Positions 10,729 to 21,288 are shown, counted from the first letter of the stretch. The stretch is DNA of 64,000 bases from Agapetus fuscipes (GCA_951799405.1 OX637334.1:2542001-2606000), one strand, 5' to 3'. Translations and numbers: made by a program. Notes: generated by a model from the sequence alone, not told the origin.

Positions 10729-10949
10729 CTTCTTGGGGTACTTGTCGCGCGTTATTTGTCGCTGTAATCTCAAGTGGGTGAGACCGTTTGAACAAATATT
10801 TAATCTTCTTATCCTCTCCAAGTCTAGGGACGTCATATGTTTAGGTGATGTCATATTTTATACAGGTTAAAATTTTCATTTTCAAACCATTTTGTTTAAC
10901 TAATGAATCGACAAAAATATCACATTAATTTCTTCGGCTCATAAGTTTT

Positions 10950-11085
10950 GAAGGCTAAGGGACTCCCGCGCCACAATCCTCCAGGTCTCTCTGTCTTGTG
11001 CTGCTTCCTTCCATGGTCCCCTTACACCCAGAAACTCGGCGTCGGCTTCATCCATCGGCATCCTGGGACGTCTGAGTGGTCTAAC
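10950..11085 (-). pseudogene. LINE polymerase C-terminal fragment
   Basis: The minus strand reads as RRPRMPMDEADAEF, then GPWKEAAQDRETWR and ESL. The '(W/R)..AAQDR..WR' ending is typical of the last residues of non-LTR retrotransposon ORF2 proteins. The fragment is isolated and truncated at both ends. Confidence 0.6.
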
Positions 11086-11142
11086 ACCTGAGGGGGCACT
11101 TCAGGAACAAATAACTATTTCAATATTTCACTGTGCGTTCGC

Positions 11143-11393
11143 TTAGTGCTTGTTTGTTTTATGCCCATCAGAGGTCATTTCACATGAGCGACGCTTTTAT
11201 GTGTACAGGACCAATGTGTCTGATAAAAAAAACTGGACATTGATTTAAAAATTTAATGTTTAAAGCAACTCTCCCATTATCGTGTTTTTTTTTTCTCAGC
11301 TCGGATAGTGTGGATTGTTATTCTTAATACAATTCCATTTAAAGGTCATCTTTGAATCAAAAGGTAGTTAAGCCAAACAAGCACTGGGGGGTA
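11143..11393 (-). mobile_element. MITE-1 copy
   Basis: It is in inverse orientation to the copy at 2745, with CTTAGTGCTTGTTTG at the left and CCAAACAAGCACTGGGGGG at the right. The core blocks match (GGACCAATGTGTCTGATAAA, CTCAGCTCGGATAGTGTGG). Confidence 0.8.
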
Positions 11394-11847
11394 CTTAACG
11401 AATGGTGCTAAACCTCATAACAAGCTATAAGCTTAAAAGGGAAATTTAGTTATAATAATAATAATAGAGTATTAAATAAATTTATGATCGCTTACGTTAT
11501 CTTGAGCGTATGCAAAATTTATAATTATTTATTTATAAATAAGATAAATCAGTTGATAATCATTATTCCCATATCGGAAGTCAATGACAATTTATAAATA
11601 TACTGCAATTATGCATTGGGAAATCTTTGTTATTATTTTACTTACTATTCAGAATATCAACGTACAGGTTTTCTACAAGTTCACAGAAATTAAACATCAA
11701 CTAAGAAATTCTAGATTTCTGTTTAAATGGAACATATGTATAAGCAAGGAAATAAGAAGTTACTGGAAGGATTAATAATACTACAAAATATAAGATATGC
11801 GTTGTTATTAAGTCGACCACACATCAAGGGCCTCTTTACCACATCCC

Positions 11848-12073
11848 ATGTACAATACTTTGCTGAGTTGAAAAATCCATAAAATCTTTACCAAAGGCCA
11901 TCAAAGGTCCATCCAGCCTTACAGCAACTGGGTTTTGCTTGAGTATTGACGCTTTGTTGCGACGGCCAAGCTCGTTAACAACACCTTTTTGCGGCACTAA
12001 AAAAAGTGTCATAGCCCGCTAGAGTCTTTGAAATCTAGAGAGTCTCCCGCACAGGATTTCTTAAAAAAAAAAA
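11848..12073 (+). repeat. SINE2 body fused to the beta tail
   Basis: The SINE2 part runs from TTTGCTGAGTTGAAAAATCC through CCATCCAGCCTTACAGCAAC to GACGGCCAAGCTCG (11974). Instead of the usual CAGAGGGCTCTTGAGG tail it continues into ACAACACC...GCGGCAC, AGAGTCT and CTCCCGCACAGGATTTC, and ends in an A run. This second 3' end, called beta here, recurs at 12601, 18194, 31558 and 35046. Confidence 0.75.
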
Positions 12074-12109
12074 TGGCCAAATAATAATAATCTGTTTGGG
12101 TTAGGTATA

Positions 12110-12320
12110 TAAAGAAGCGAGTGGGAATGTTGGAAAAATAATGATATCAAGAAAAGAGGAGGAAGAAGAAGTTGAAGAGTGGAAGCGCGCCGTGGATTCC
12201 GTTCCGCAAAAGAACGCGCGGTAAAAATCCGCGCGGCCGGCGTCGCTTTTCTCCGTAACGGAAATGAATGGCTCGGTGACGTCACGTTCGCGTCAGCACG
12301 CCGCGTGTGAGTCACCGGCT
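12110..12320. promoter_or_regulatory. CpG-rich patch with CRE palindrome and TATA-like box
   Basis: In an AT-rich setting this stretch is dense in CG dinucleotides (12180-12310). It contains a perfect TGACGTCA palindrome (12277-12284) and a TATATAAAG upstream at about 12107. It could be a promoter, but no coding exon follows on either strand. It lies between inverted beta tails, so it could also be internal sequence of an element. Confidence 0.35.
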
Positions 12321-12330
12321 CGACCTACTC

Positions 12331-12411
12331 GCATCGTATCATCATCACTCGAGTGTATTATCATGATCACTAGCCTGTATTATCATGATCACTCGCCTGT
12401 ATTATCATGAT
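12331..12411 (+). repeat. 22-bp tandem repeat, about 3.7 units
   Basis: The units start at 12331 (degenerate), 12353, 12375 and 12397, with consensus CTGTATTATCATGATCACTC. Each unit contains the palindrome-rich ATCATGAT. Confidence 0.85.
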
Positions 12412-12600
12412 ATGATGCGGCGTCACCCATAGGTGTAATATTCAAATGATATTATGATAATTCACACACGCTATAACGTAACGGTTATATTGTTAAGTAA
12501 TTAATTCTAATAGATACCTATTCGTAGTATTCGTAACGTAGGTTTTCAACAGATACATTTGTATTTTTTTTTGGTGAACAAGAAAAGTTACAGTTTAAGA

Positions 12601-12705
12601 TTTTTTTTTTAAGGAATCCTGTGCGGGAGGCTCCCCAATTCTTGAAAGTCTTGGGGGTCTATGTCACCCTGGAAGGGTGCCGCAGAGGTGTTGCTTGTGT
12701 TGTTG
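12601..12705 (-). repeat. Beta tail, inverse orientation
   Basis: A T run is followed by AAGGAATCCTGTGCGGGAGGC, GTCTATGTCACC and GCCGCAGAGGTGTTG. It is the inverse of the tail at 11975-12073, giving arms of about 100 bp around 530 bp of CpG-rich DNA. Confidence 0.75.
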
Positions 12706-12833
12706 CTTCTGCTGTGAGGCATTGCAAGAAAGTGGCGATTGATATTGGTTTTGAATACAACCGGATTAAATTGGTAAGGGAACACTGATACTGGTAGATC
12801 ATTTCATAAACGGGCAATAATACTAATAAGTTG

Positions 12834-13008
12834 AGGATGATTTATTTGGTTAGCGTTGTTTTTGTGTAAATCACACCTCAAAAGCCCTCTTAGAGCTTGG
12901 TCGTTGCTATAGAAAACGCTATTTCTCGAGCAAGACTCAATTGCTGAAAGGCTGGATGGACCTTTGGTGATCAGTCTTTGGTAATGAAGGTGTATGAATT
13001 TTTAAATC
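12834..13008 (-). repeat. SINE2 3' part with the standard tail
   Basis: The minus strand has CATTACCAAAGACTGATCACC, CCATCCAGCC and CTTGCTCGAGAAATAG, then the standard tail CTTTTGAGGTGTGATTTACAC and ACGCTAACCAAATAAATCATCC. The tRNA-like head is missing (5' truncation). Confidence 0.75.
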
Positions 13009-13752
13009 TAAAAATATTTGCAGGCCTTTTCCCTCTTGGCCCGGCCGGGTGATGACACAATATTTTCTATTCCAATTCACGTGCGTATGTTCCTCATTAG
13101 ATTCGGTTATGTTGAATGAAAATTGCCTGGTTTGAACAACAAAAATATGAAATGTAAAATTCCTTCTTTCTTGGATTTAAACTTAAGTTTCTTACTCAGA
13201 ACGGGAAAACTTCACTATAAAGCCATCGACCGGATTGCACCATACACACGGTCAATAGGTAACATTTTCAAGAAATTCTGTAACATTTATAGACGTGATA
13301 TATTTTCCTTCAGGAAACAAAACACCCCATAAAAGTTTTCATTCATTTTCCTGCGTTTCTCAATCCCTAATAAGGCTTTGCAGGACGCACTTCCGGTTGA
13401 CATTTACGACGCGAGGATCATTTTTTCTATTTTGTTTTCTCACTTCCTGTGGAAAAATGTGTGCTTTTCCGTTGCGTTTACTGAGTCGAAATAATTGTTT
13501 GAAAATATCACTGAGCTCTTAAATGTCAAAGTGACATTTGAAAAGATCTTTTCTCATCTTTGATGACGTCATAAAAATATTGAATTTATGTAAAAATAAC
13601 CTACTATTTTCTTGATTAAAAAAAATGATCATTAAACGAGTAATAATGAACAATGTATACTTATGTTCATCATAATGGCAAAGTTTTCTTTTTAACAAAT
13701 TTGTAAATTGCAGTCTCCGATTGATTTTTTCAATAATAAAAAAAAAGTAAGT

Positions 13753-13890
13753 TGCATGGTTTATGTTCATATGATGTTTGGATTTAAATTTGTAAGTACA
13801 CATGCGGCATTTGTAAGCGCATTGTTTGCGGGCATTCACTCAGTGTGAATATTAAATGTTAGCATACCTTTGCAACTTAGATTATAAATT
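13753..13890 (+). repeat. RepA 3' portion
   Basis: From TTTATGTTCATATG through ACACATGCGGCATTTGTAAGCGC to GCAACTTAGATTATAAA. The 5' half is missing. Confidence 0.7.
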
Positions 13891-13894
13891 TTAA

Positions 13895-14550
13895 ACTTTA
13901 GTATCAAATGTAAGAAATATGTTGGTAATTTTTTTCATTAAAAATATCTATGGATGAAATCACTTTTTTTTATATTTATTTTTTCATGAGAAAATAAGTG
14001 TGACTTCATTATGTGTCTTGTTTTAATTTTTATTACATTTCACAAAGGTAGTATAAAAAACACTTTTTTTATGGATGAAAATAATTGAATATAATTTTTT
14101 ATTTCAATGGCTTCTAGAAAAAAACGACATCTGTTTAAAGTGCTGTAATTTTTTTTTTTGACAACTCATCCAAAGATCAAAGTTGCTCTAATAATTATTT
14201 GTCATTTGCTTCTTTTATCCCAAAATCTTTGCCGACATACGTATAAGATTTCAATTACACCGTACACCATGACAAGTCCTTTTAACTCGTTCACACCTCT
14301 GATTTCAGTACTAATAGAATTATTTTTTAATCAAAATTTCCTGAAAAAGCACTTGAGTAACAGGAAAATCTATTAAATAATATTGACAATGATTAAGCTG
14401 AAATTTAATCTCTTACTTCCTGTGTTTTAATCATCTTTCCGACCAAAAAGATAACTAGATATGTTTTATATTCACTATCTGTTAATATAATTGTTACAAA
14501 GTGAGTCAAATCTTTTTTGCAAAGATTTCAAAATTACTGTATAAGTATAC
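13895..14550. other. AT-rich spacer
   Basis: T-rich and A-rich runs with no intact frame or repeat family recognised. Confidence 0.5.
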
Positions 14551-14551
14551 T

Positions 14552-15117
14552 TATTTCCTTGACTTATAAGTTGGTATGAGACTGACCACCAATACTGTAA
14601 AAAATGGTTCACTTTGCCAATGTCACCCCTGTTTCAGGGAAGGTCGGCAAGAGTTAAAAAAAAAAAAAAAATTAGGTTGATTTATTTGGTGAGCGCTGTT
14701 TTTGTGTGTATCACACCTCAAGAGCCCTCTGCGAGCTTGGTCGTCGCTATAGAAAGCGCCAATTCTCAAGCAAGACCCAGTTGTTGTAAGGCTGGATGGA
14801 CCTTTTGATGACCGGTCTTTGGTAAAGGTTTATGAAAATTTTCAAACCAGAGAAGAGCAAATTTGAAAATATAAATGGTAGGTATATTTTTTGTGCTCCG
14901 CCGGTATTCGAACCCACAACCTTCCAGTTACGAGTCCGAAGTTTTACCACTTGGACTACGGACCGGTGCAGGGCTTATGTTCATTTGAGATTGAGTTTTT
15001 TATACTGTAGGTCCTCATGCGGCATGTGTGAGCGCGAAATTATGCGTGTCTGCTTGTGGGAATGCATTTAATATGAACCTCAAATGATACATATCTTTGC
15101 AACTTAGATTTAGATTA
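14552..15117 (+). repeat. RepA copy split by a SINE2
   Basis: The left part runs TTCCTTGACTTATAAGTTGG...GGCAAGAGTT (to 14655). The right part runs GCAGGGCTTATGTTCATTTG...GCAACTTAGATTTAGATTA (from 14968). Removing the SINE2 restores an uninterrupted RepA. Confidence 0.85.
14656..14967 (-). repeat. SINE2, full length, nested in RepA
   Basis: The minus strand begins ACCGGTCCGTAGTCCAAGTGG, has GGGTTCGAATACCGG and GGAGCACAAAAAATATACC, and continues through the standard tail CAGAGGGCTCTTGAGGTGTG and CAGCGCTCACCAAATAAATC. The terminal low-complexity run is seen as A's on the + strand at 14656-14671. No target duplication is obvious. Confidence 0.85.
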
Positions 15118-15389
15118 AGTATATGTACACATTTACTAAACAAGTACCCTGAGTATAAGACATTGCGTAAATCTCACCTCGATTGCGTGAATAAAAAATG
15201 TATAGAAGATGCGATGACACACCTAGAGAGTGATTTAGTTATTATGCATTTTTCCGATTTACGTAATCGAGCTGAGCTTACAAAATGTTTAATACTAGAG
15301 TGGCACTGAACATCAAATTAACAAACAAACATAAACTCTGCAATTACTAAATATTACCACCTTTAGCTGGATGTAATTAATTGATTGTA

Positions 15390-15635
15390 TTCCTTGACTT
15401 ATAGGTTGGTATGAGCTGACCACCCATACTGTAAAAAATGGTTCACTTTGCCAATGTCACCCCTGTGTCAGGGAAGGTCGGCCAAAGTTGTAGGACTTAT
15501 GTTCATTTGAGGTTTGGATTTTATTTGTAAGTACACATTCAGCATTTGTAAGCGCGAACTACACGTGTTTGTTTGTGGGCATACATCTGAGAGCTTTAAA
15601 TGAATATATCCTTGCAACTTAGATTATAGATTATT
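15390..15635 (+). repeat. RepA copy, full length
   Basis: From TTCCTTGACTTATAGGTTGG to GCAACTTAGATTATAGATTA. The downstream half is the variant with ACACATTCAGCATTTGTAAGCGC, shared with the copies at 8856 and 52610. This suggests a subfamily. Confidence 0.85.
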
Positions 15636-15927
15636 ATAGCTGAAAAATGGGTGTCATTAATAAAATTAATCCATTTTTCACATTCAATACGTAAACCTAT
15701 TATTTAAGGAAATTTAACGCTTTATATTTGTAGCTCTTATCGTTGCAGAAAATAGTAGTTCTTTGTATTTGAAATTTTCCTGAAAATTTTCACTTTAAAG
15801 GATTACTCATTTTTGCATTAATAAAATGTCAATTTGTTGAATATTCCAATGTTTAAGAAAATATTCCAAAATACTGTGTAACATTAAACCGGTTAGCAAC
15901 TATATGTAAGCTCGAATAGATCAAGAT

Positions 15928-16153
15928 TTATAATCTTAGATGCAAAGATATATTAACATTTAAGATTCAAGTTAAATGCATGCCCACAAGCAAATACACT
16001 TAAGTTCGCGGTAACAAGTGCCGCATGTGTTCTTACAAATTGAAATCCAAACCTCAACTCCCTTCAACGACCTTACCTGAGACAGGGTTAACATTGGTAA
16101 AATGAACCATTTTTTACAGTATGTGTGGTCAGCCAACCTATAAGTCAAGGAAT
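15928..16153 (-). repeat. RepA copy
   Basis: The inverse tail TAATCTTAGATGCAAAG is at the left and the inverse head CAACCTATAAGTCAAGGAATA at the right. The central blocks are present. Confidence 0.8.
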
Positions 16154-16159
16154 ACATAT

Positions 16160-16665
16160 AATAAATAATATTGAACTATATAAAAACAACGTAACCCGAA
16201 AAATAAATCGATTATGCAAAATAAAAAAATAAAAAAAGTTTTAAATCTGTTCTATTATATATTGCTATATATATTCTATATGTTTATTATAAATAATATA
16301 AACCTAATAGTGCTTGATATCATATTTAATTTTTATTATCCAATTTACAAATATTGTTCAAAATAGAAAAAAAATACGTGGCATATAAAATTAATAATAT
16401 ATAGGTACGTATACCTAATAGCTACACATAAGTTAATATATTTTTAGGGGAAATAAAACATTTTTTTATTTTTATTATTTAAATAGCAAAAAAATAAAAA
16501 TTGAAATGAATATCGTGTCTTTTTTATTTTTTACGAATTTACTGCACTAAAATAATAGGTCACAAACAAATTAAACCATAATTTGTTCAGTATTTTTTTT
16601 TTTAGTAGATAGTCATATTGTAATTATAAGTTTATTTCTTTAAATTCAACACCGACAAAAAAAAT
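16160..16665. other. AT-rich spacer upstream of promoter-like island
   Basis: Very AT-rich with A and T runs and no recognisable family. The composition changes sharply at about 16680. Confidence 0.5.
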
Positions 16666-16679
16666 GCTTTTATTTTGTA

Positions 16680-17134
16680 ATATTTCACGTGGTTCTTTTT
16701 CACGTGCCGTCACGCTTTTTTCATGTATCGAGAGCACGTGCTCACGTGCGTGCGTGCGCTCCGTGACACGGGGCGCCCGTTTCACGGCACGCCCCCTCCA
16801 GCCATTGGTCCATCGGGTTTCCCGAGAGTACAGTCATCGCCCCCCACCCCCCGCCTACCCGTAAGCCAAAAACTAGACGGCTTCCCCGAGCAAGACCAAC
16901 AAAACACCAGTTCACGTACGGACGCCGTCACGCGAGGAGCTCCCACAGCGCCTGAAAAAAAAACTAACTAATAAATCTGACAGTTAACAATTGAAAAAAC
17001 GATCTGACAGTTATCAGTTAATAAATCTATCCAAAAAAACAAATCAGACTGTTTAAATAAAACAAAAATAATTTTGAATTATTTTTTAATAACTCAATCG
17101 GACAGTTTAAGTGTGAATTTGAAATATTTTGAAA
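16680..17134 (+). promoter_or_regulatory. Promoter-like island with four CACGTG boxes
   Basis: Perfect CACGTG E-boxes lie at 16686, 16701, 16735 and 16743. They sit in a C/G-rich stretch (16730-16870) that also has a CCATTGG box (about 16802) and an initiator-like TACAGTC (about 16829). CACGTG is the target of bHLH factors of the Myc/Max/USF and Clock/Cycle type. The island ends about 260 bp before the start codon at 17135, leaving room for a 5' UTR. Promoter function is inferred from position and composition only. Confidence 0.55.
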
Positions 17135-17579
17135 ATGGGTTGTGATCGTATTGCTGCGAGTGCATGTTGTGACAGTTTTCAAGAGTATCGAGATCCACCA
17201 GGGATGTTGTGTCGAGAGCAGAGGACCGCTTTGACGACAGCAAGGGACCTGACTGAAAACAGGAGGGATTTGGGCCACTTGGCCATGAAACTGAAGGGAG
17301 AAGACCCTGATTCTTTGAATGAGAAATCTGTCTGCAAGTGCGGCAGGAAATCAAGGCAAACTATGAGTCTGTCGAAGAGCGCAATTTTAAATAGTAAACT
17401 CTATTCGTGCTGTGATGTCTTGGAGAGGAGAAGCGATTTATCTAGAAATGCCGAAGTTTTGCCGTCAAGTGGGGCCGACAGTCTGTTAGTTTTTAAAAGT
17501 AACGATAGTGTAGTGGTTAAGGACAATAATACTCACAGATCGAGCTCAAGTCATAGCAGTTTAAGGAGATATAGTTCAA
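17135..17579 (+). CDS. Candidate first coding exon (148 codons plus 1 base)
   Basis: The start ATG has A at -3 and G at +4, and an in-frame TGA lies just upstream (17120-17122). The frame stays open for 445 bases and ends at a strong donor, A|GTAAGT. The protein begins MGCDRIAAS, so N-terminal acylation at Gly2/Cys3 is possible. It has cysteine pairs (CC at 11-12, CKCG, SCCD), a charged helical stretch (LTENRRDLGHLAMKLK) and a serine-rich basic end (SSSSHSSLRRYSS). I do not recognise the family. The exon ends in phase 1, exactly what the next + strand exon at 34481 needs; joined, the split codon is AAG (Lys). It may therefore be the distal exon of the cytokine-like gene, giving a 427-residue product with an internal hydrophobic segment. 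Alternatively it belongs to a separate transcript, since one chance phase match in three is expected. Confidence 0.6.
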
Positions 17580-17934
17580 GTAAGTCCATCTTCACTTTTT
17601 CATTCATTCTTCTCATCCCTTCACTGATAAACTACTTATGTAATTAAAATGAATAGCAAAGATGTGTAAGTTTTGAATTTTCACAATCCATTCAGGAATA
17701 TTTATTATAAGTTCACGCTTACACATGCTGCATGTGTAAATACTTGTATACAAAACAGAACTGAACTGTAGGTAGGTGTGTACTACATGAGTATAAACTA
17801 TGCAACTATTTATTTCTTTTTCACAAAAAAAATAACTAAATCGAAATTATTTTTTTGTACAATACCAGTGGACTGCCTCATACGTACCAGCGTTATCTAT
17901 TGCATGTATTTTTTGTCTATTACCAATGGAATTT

Positions 17935-18105
17935 TTACCACCCTTTTTTCAATGAGGGGCGGCAAGAGTTGCAGGGTTCATGTGCATTTGAAGTGTTTTA
18001 TTTGTGTTTTGTTGCAGCATGTATAAACGCAAACATACACGTGTTTGCCTGTGGGAGTTCATTTTGTATGACTCTTGCATATCATGATATATCTTTGAAT
18101 ATTAA
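17935..18105 (+). repeat. RepA, degraded copy
   Basis: The GGGGCGGCAAGAGTTGCAGGG, GCAGCATGTATAAACGC and ACACGTGTTTGCCTGTGGG blocks identify it. The ends are worn. It lies about 350 bp after the donor of the first-exon candidate. Confidence 0.65.
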
Positions 18106-18193
18106 ATTTATATTGTTTCCAAAACAAATTAATAATGCCATCATGTGTGCTAGATTCTTCCATTTTCTAAAATATATTCCCTTTAAATCACAA

Positions 18194-18280
18194 CTCTGTG
18201 GCACTACAACAAGTGACATAGACCCCTAGAGTCTCTAGAATCTAAGGAGTCTCCCGCACAGGATTTCTTAAAAAAAAAAC
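18194..18280 (+). repeat. Beta tail, free-standing
   Basis: CTCTGTGGCACTACAACAAG, then ACATAGACCCCTAGAGTCTC, CTCCCGCACAGGATTTC and an A run. No SINE2 body precedes it, so it is either 5'-truncated or the end of another element. Confidence 0.7.
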
Positions 18281-18822
18281 TACCTTCATGCAGTAGGTGG
18301 GTTGTAACATTTTTTCAATATGTCAACAAATTATGTAAAGAAGTATTTGACCCACTTTCAATGGAAGCTTCGAGAAGCTTTAAAATTTATAGTTGAAGAA
18401 ATTAACTGCATATAATGGAACCTTAAATTAAATCTAGAACAGTGACTATATTGGTATCGTTAATTGTGCAATATTTCTTTTCCTTCATAAGTAAACATAC
18501 AACTTACCTGCATCGTTTCTCGAAAAAATAAAACACTAGATATTCAATACGGAAAACAAATAATAATTTACTGAATGTGAGTAATCGAGATTGACGATTG
18601 AAGTTTTAGCTTTTGAATAAGAATATGTATCGGTGGTTTTATTTACTTACCGATCTTATCAAGTCATATTTCTCTCGGTTCTTCTTTTCACGTTTTCTCT
18701 ATGTATTTATTTACACATTGTCAGTCTTTTAAGTCCAAAACATCGTTCTTTTGTACCTTTACTTTCACAACGTTTTTCTGCTTGCATTTTTTTTATTTTA
18801 CTCATTCTTACTTATTTACTTC

Positions 18823-19068
18823 TCCTTGATTTAATAGTTAGTATGGAGTTGACCATGCATACTATATTGAATGAATTCATTCAAAAAATGTTTTAGGGAA
18901 AGTCAACCAAAGTTGCGGGATTTACTTTCATTTGAGATTTGGATTGTAATTTGTAAGTGCACATGCAGCTTTTGTAAGCGTGAACCAACACGTGTCTATT
19001 TGTAGACATGCATTTAATATGAATCTTAAATGCCAACTCACCTTTGCGACATATCTTAGATTAGATTC
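18823..19068 (+). repeat. RepA copy
   Basis: Starts near CCTTGATTTAATAGTTAGTATGG and ends ATATCTTAGATTAGATT. The central palindrome and CATTTAATATGAATCTTAAATG block are kept. Confidence 0.75.
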
Positions 19069-19329
19069 ATTATTAACATTTTTTTTTTAGAATTGTCATA
19101 CGTCCTAAGTGCTTTATTTCCATCACATGTAAGAATCAAAAACTTCTTTGTTATTTTTTACAATCTCCTTGTCTTTGAAATATTAAATCCTCAATAAAGC
19201 ATTTTTAACTGAAACTGTTGCTCTGCTATCATTTTAATAGGGGTGGTAACACAATCAGCAGAATTTAAGGTATTTCGTTCCTTCATAGAATGCTTCGTTC
19301 AAGTCACTTGCATCGTATTAATCTCATAT

Positions 19330-19438
19330 ACCTGTACCTCTTGCCGCCATCTCCCGAAACGTCGTGACATTGGCAAAGTTAACGAATTTTTACATTATGA
19401 GAGTTCAACTTCTCAGTAATTTCTAAGTCAAAGGATAT
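19330..19438 (-). repeat. RepA 5' fragment
   Basis: The inverse of the RepA 5' third: CTTGCCGCCATCTCCCGAAAC, TGACATTGGCAAAGTTAACG and AAGTCAAAGGATA. Confidence 0.6.
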
Positions 19439-20239
19439 CATTAAATACATTAAAGAATCCATTTTAAAGTAGAATAAAGAAGTTAGTCTGTCAAATAGAT
19501 GACGAAATTAATTTTGTAAGAAATATCATTCTTTACAAAGATTTTATCATTGTTAAAAAAGACACTACCTACTGTCAAATACATAAAGGTATTTTATCAT
19601 TAGATAAATACCAATAAAAATAATGATTGGACGTTTTTTATTCATTTTTTACAAGTGCATTCTACCTTCACGCGCTATGTCAACATTTTTAGGTGATTAT
19701 AAAGCAATTATGTGCTGTTTTTTATCATTAAGGACCCCTTAAAAAAACCACTTTCTTCCTTTCTCGGAATTCGTCCATACACTTTTTTTATGCTGGACCA
19801 TTGTTTGCTTAAAATATCTTTAAGGGAGCAAAGATTAAACAATAAAAAATGTACCTGCCTTTTTGTATTTTTACTTAGACTTGGGTAAAACTATTCATAA
19901 CACCTTTTTAAAAAACGGAAACATAAAACAGTCTTGTCTTTAAAAACAGAATGGCATAAAATTTGTATCCATTTGCATTTATCTTAATCAAGTGTCATTA
20001 GATTATAGATTATAGAAGTGTCTATTTAGATTATTATGAGGCTGACTACTTATATTGTAAAAAAATGTAACACTTGTGGGAATGGCTATTCTTTATTCAT
20101 AGAAAAGTGGAGCTAAAGCATTTTCTTGCTCTGCTTTCAAAATTGAATTTGAAAATCTATGTATTTATGTATTTAAAAAAAATTCTGTACAGTGTGAAAG
20201 TAAATTTTAAGAGATGAAGTCATGAAAGGTGTTGTTCAT

Positions 20240-20478
20240 CTATAATATCTAAGTTGCAAAGATATATTAACATTTAAAATTCATATTAAACGCATGCTTA
20301 CAGACTTACGCCTAAAGTATACGCTTACAAATGGTGCATGTGTACTAACGAATTAAAATTCAAATCTCAAGTGAACATACTGGTGACCTTTCCTGAAACA
20401 CGAGTGACATTGGTAAAGTGAACCATTTTTTACAGCATGGGTGGTCAGACTCATACAAACCTATAAGTCAAGGAATAC
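20240..20478 (-). repeat. RepA copy
   Basis: From the inverse tail ATCTAAGTTGCAAAGATAT to the inverse head CCTATAAGTCAAGGAATAC. It abuts the start of SINE3 at 20491. Confidence 0.8.
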
Positions 20479-20490
20479 TGTGATATGGAA

Positions 20491-20759
20491 TGATCACCGT
20501 CGGGGTTATAGCCGCGTGGGCCAAGAGGGCTGATCTTTCTAGCGTGTTTCGAATGGAACAACGTTGGTTCGATCCCCGCTTGGGTCACTTGACTTTAACT
20601 TTGACCCTGGTTCAACAGATGTAATTGGGTAATTATTATTTAATAATTCATTAATAATTAACAATAATGAATTATTAAATGATGATATTAATACCTGTTT
20701 CTGGCCAGGTAGAATAGGTTGGTGAATTGCATTCCTCTTCACAAATCTATTTTTTAAAA

Positions 20760-20814
<55 letters not shown>
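20491..20814 (+). repeat. SINE3 with a 50-base A tail
   Basis: A tRNA-like head (GGTTATAGCCGCGTGGGC; B box GGTTCGATCCC) is followed by CTTTGACCCTGGTTCAACAG and an AT-palindrome-rich insert. The 3' block is GGCCAGGTAGAATAGGTTGG, with TTCACAAATCT and a run of 50 A's at 20765-20814. The word TGTGATA occurs just before the element (20479-20485) and just after the tail (20817-20823), compatible with a target duplication. A pure A run of this length points to recent retroposition. Confidence 0.8.
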
Positions 20815-20815
<1 letters not shown>

Positions 20816-20960
20816 ATGTGATAAATTGAATCTGATTGGTCTTCATATTTTAAGTACCAGTTTTAATCAAGACATTGTAATCGTATTTTGCATAGAAATC
20901 ATATAAGTTGATAGTTATGGCTGCAATATTCTGCATTATTTTTTAACTTGGTTAGTTATT

Positions 20961-21288
20961 TGTCATTGATTGTTCTGAAGGTATATAAATGGTACTTTCG
21001 ATAGAAAGAAACGTGCACTGTTGAGTAAATGATTCGTCAGTTACCTGCACACATATTTCAAGTATTTGTCACCAATTATTCTTGAAAAGGGATTCAAATT
21101 GTACTTTACATAGAGAAAAACACATATTATTGAGTAAATAATTCGCCAGGTACCTGCAGTGATGTTCTACATATTATAAGTATTTGTCACCAATTGTCAA
21201 GAAGGGATTTAAATGGTACTTTACATAGAGAAAAACACATATTATTGTGTAAATAATTCGTCAGTTACCTGCAGTGATGTTCTACATA
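20961..21288 (+). repeat. Tandem repeat, three units of about 105-118 bp
   Basis: The units start with TTTGTCA at 20961, 21065 and 21183. Each carries GGTACTTT/TTGTACTTT, ATAGAAAGAAACG or ATAGAGAAAAACACATATTA, and a TTCGTCAGTTACCTGCA-like block. Units 2 and 3 are nearly identical and unit 1 is older. Confidence 0.85.

Noticed and set aside
10564..10870. Overlapping 96- and 90-codon frames on both strands
   Set aside because: They span the right end of the hAT MITE and its flank. GC-rich element ends produce frames open on both strands.
11455..11480. ATA/ATT triplet runs as CRISPR-like or telomeric arrays
   Set aside because: They are simple microsatellites. No regularly spaced repeats with unique spacers, and no long TTAGG array, were seen anywhere in the window.
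14832..15071. 79-codon + strand frame
   Set aside because: It is a translation through the SINE2/RepA junction. Similar frames with CGMCxRE-like residues (5740, 40620, 50788, 63755) come from RepA copies.
20539..20817. Open frame beginning with a run of phenylalanines on the minus strand
   Set aside because: It is the translation of the A tail and body of SINE3, not a gene.
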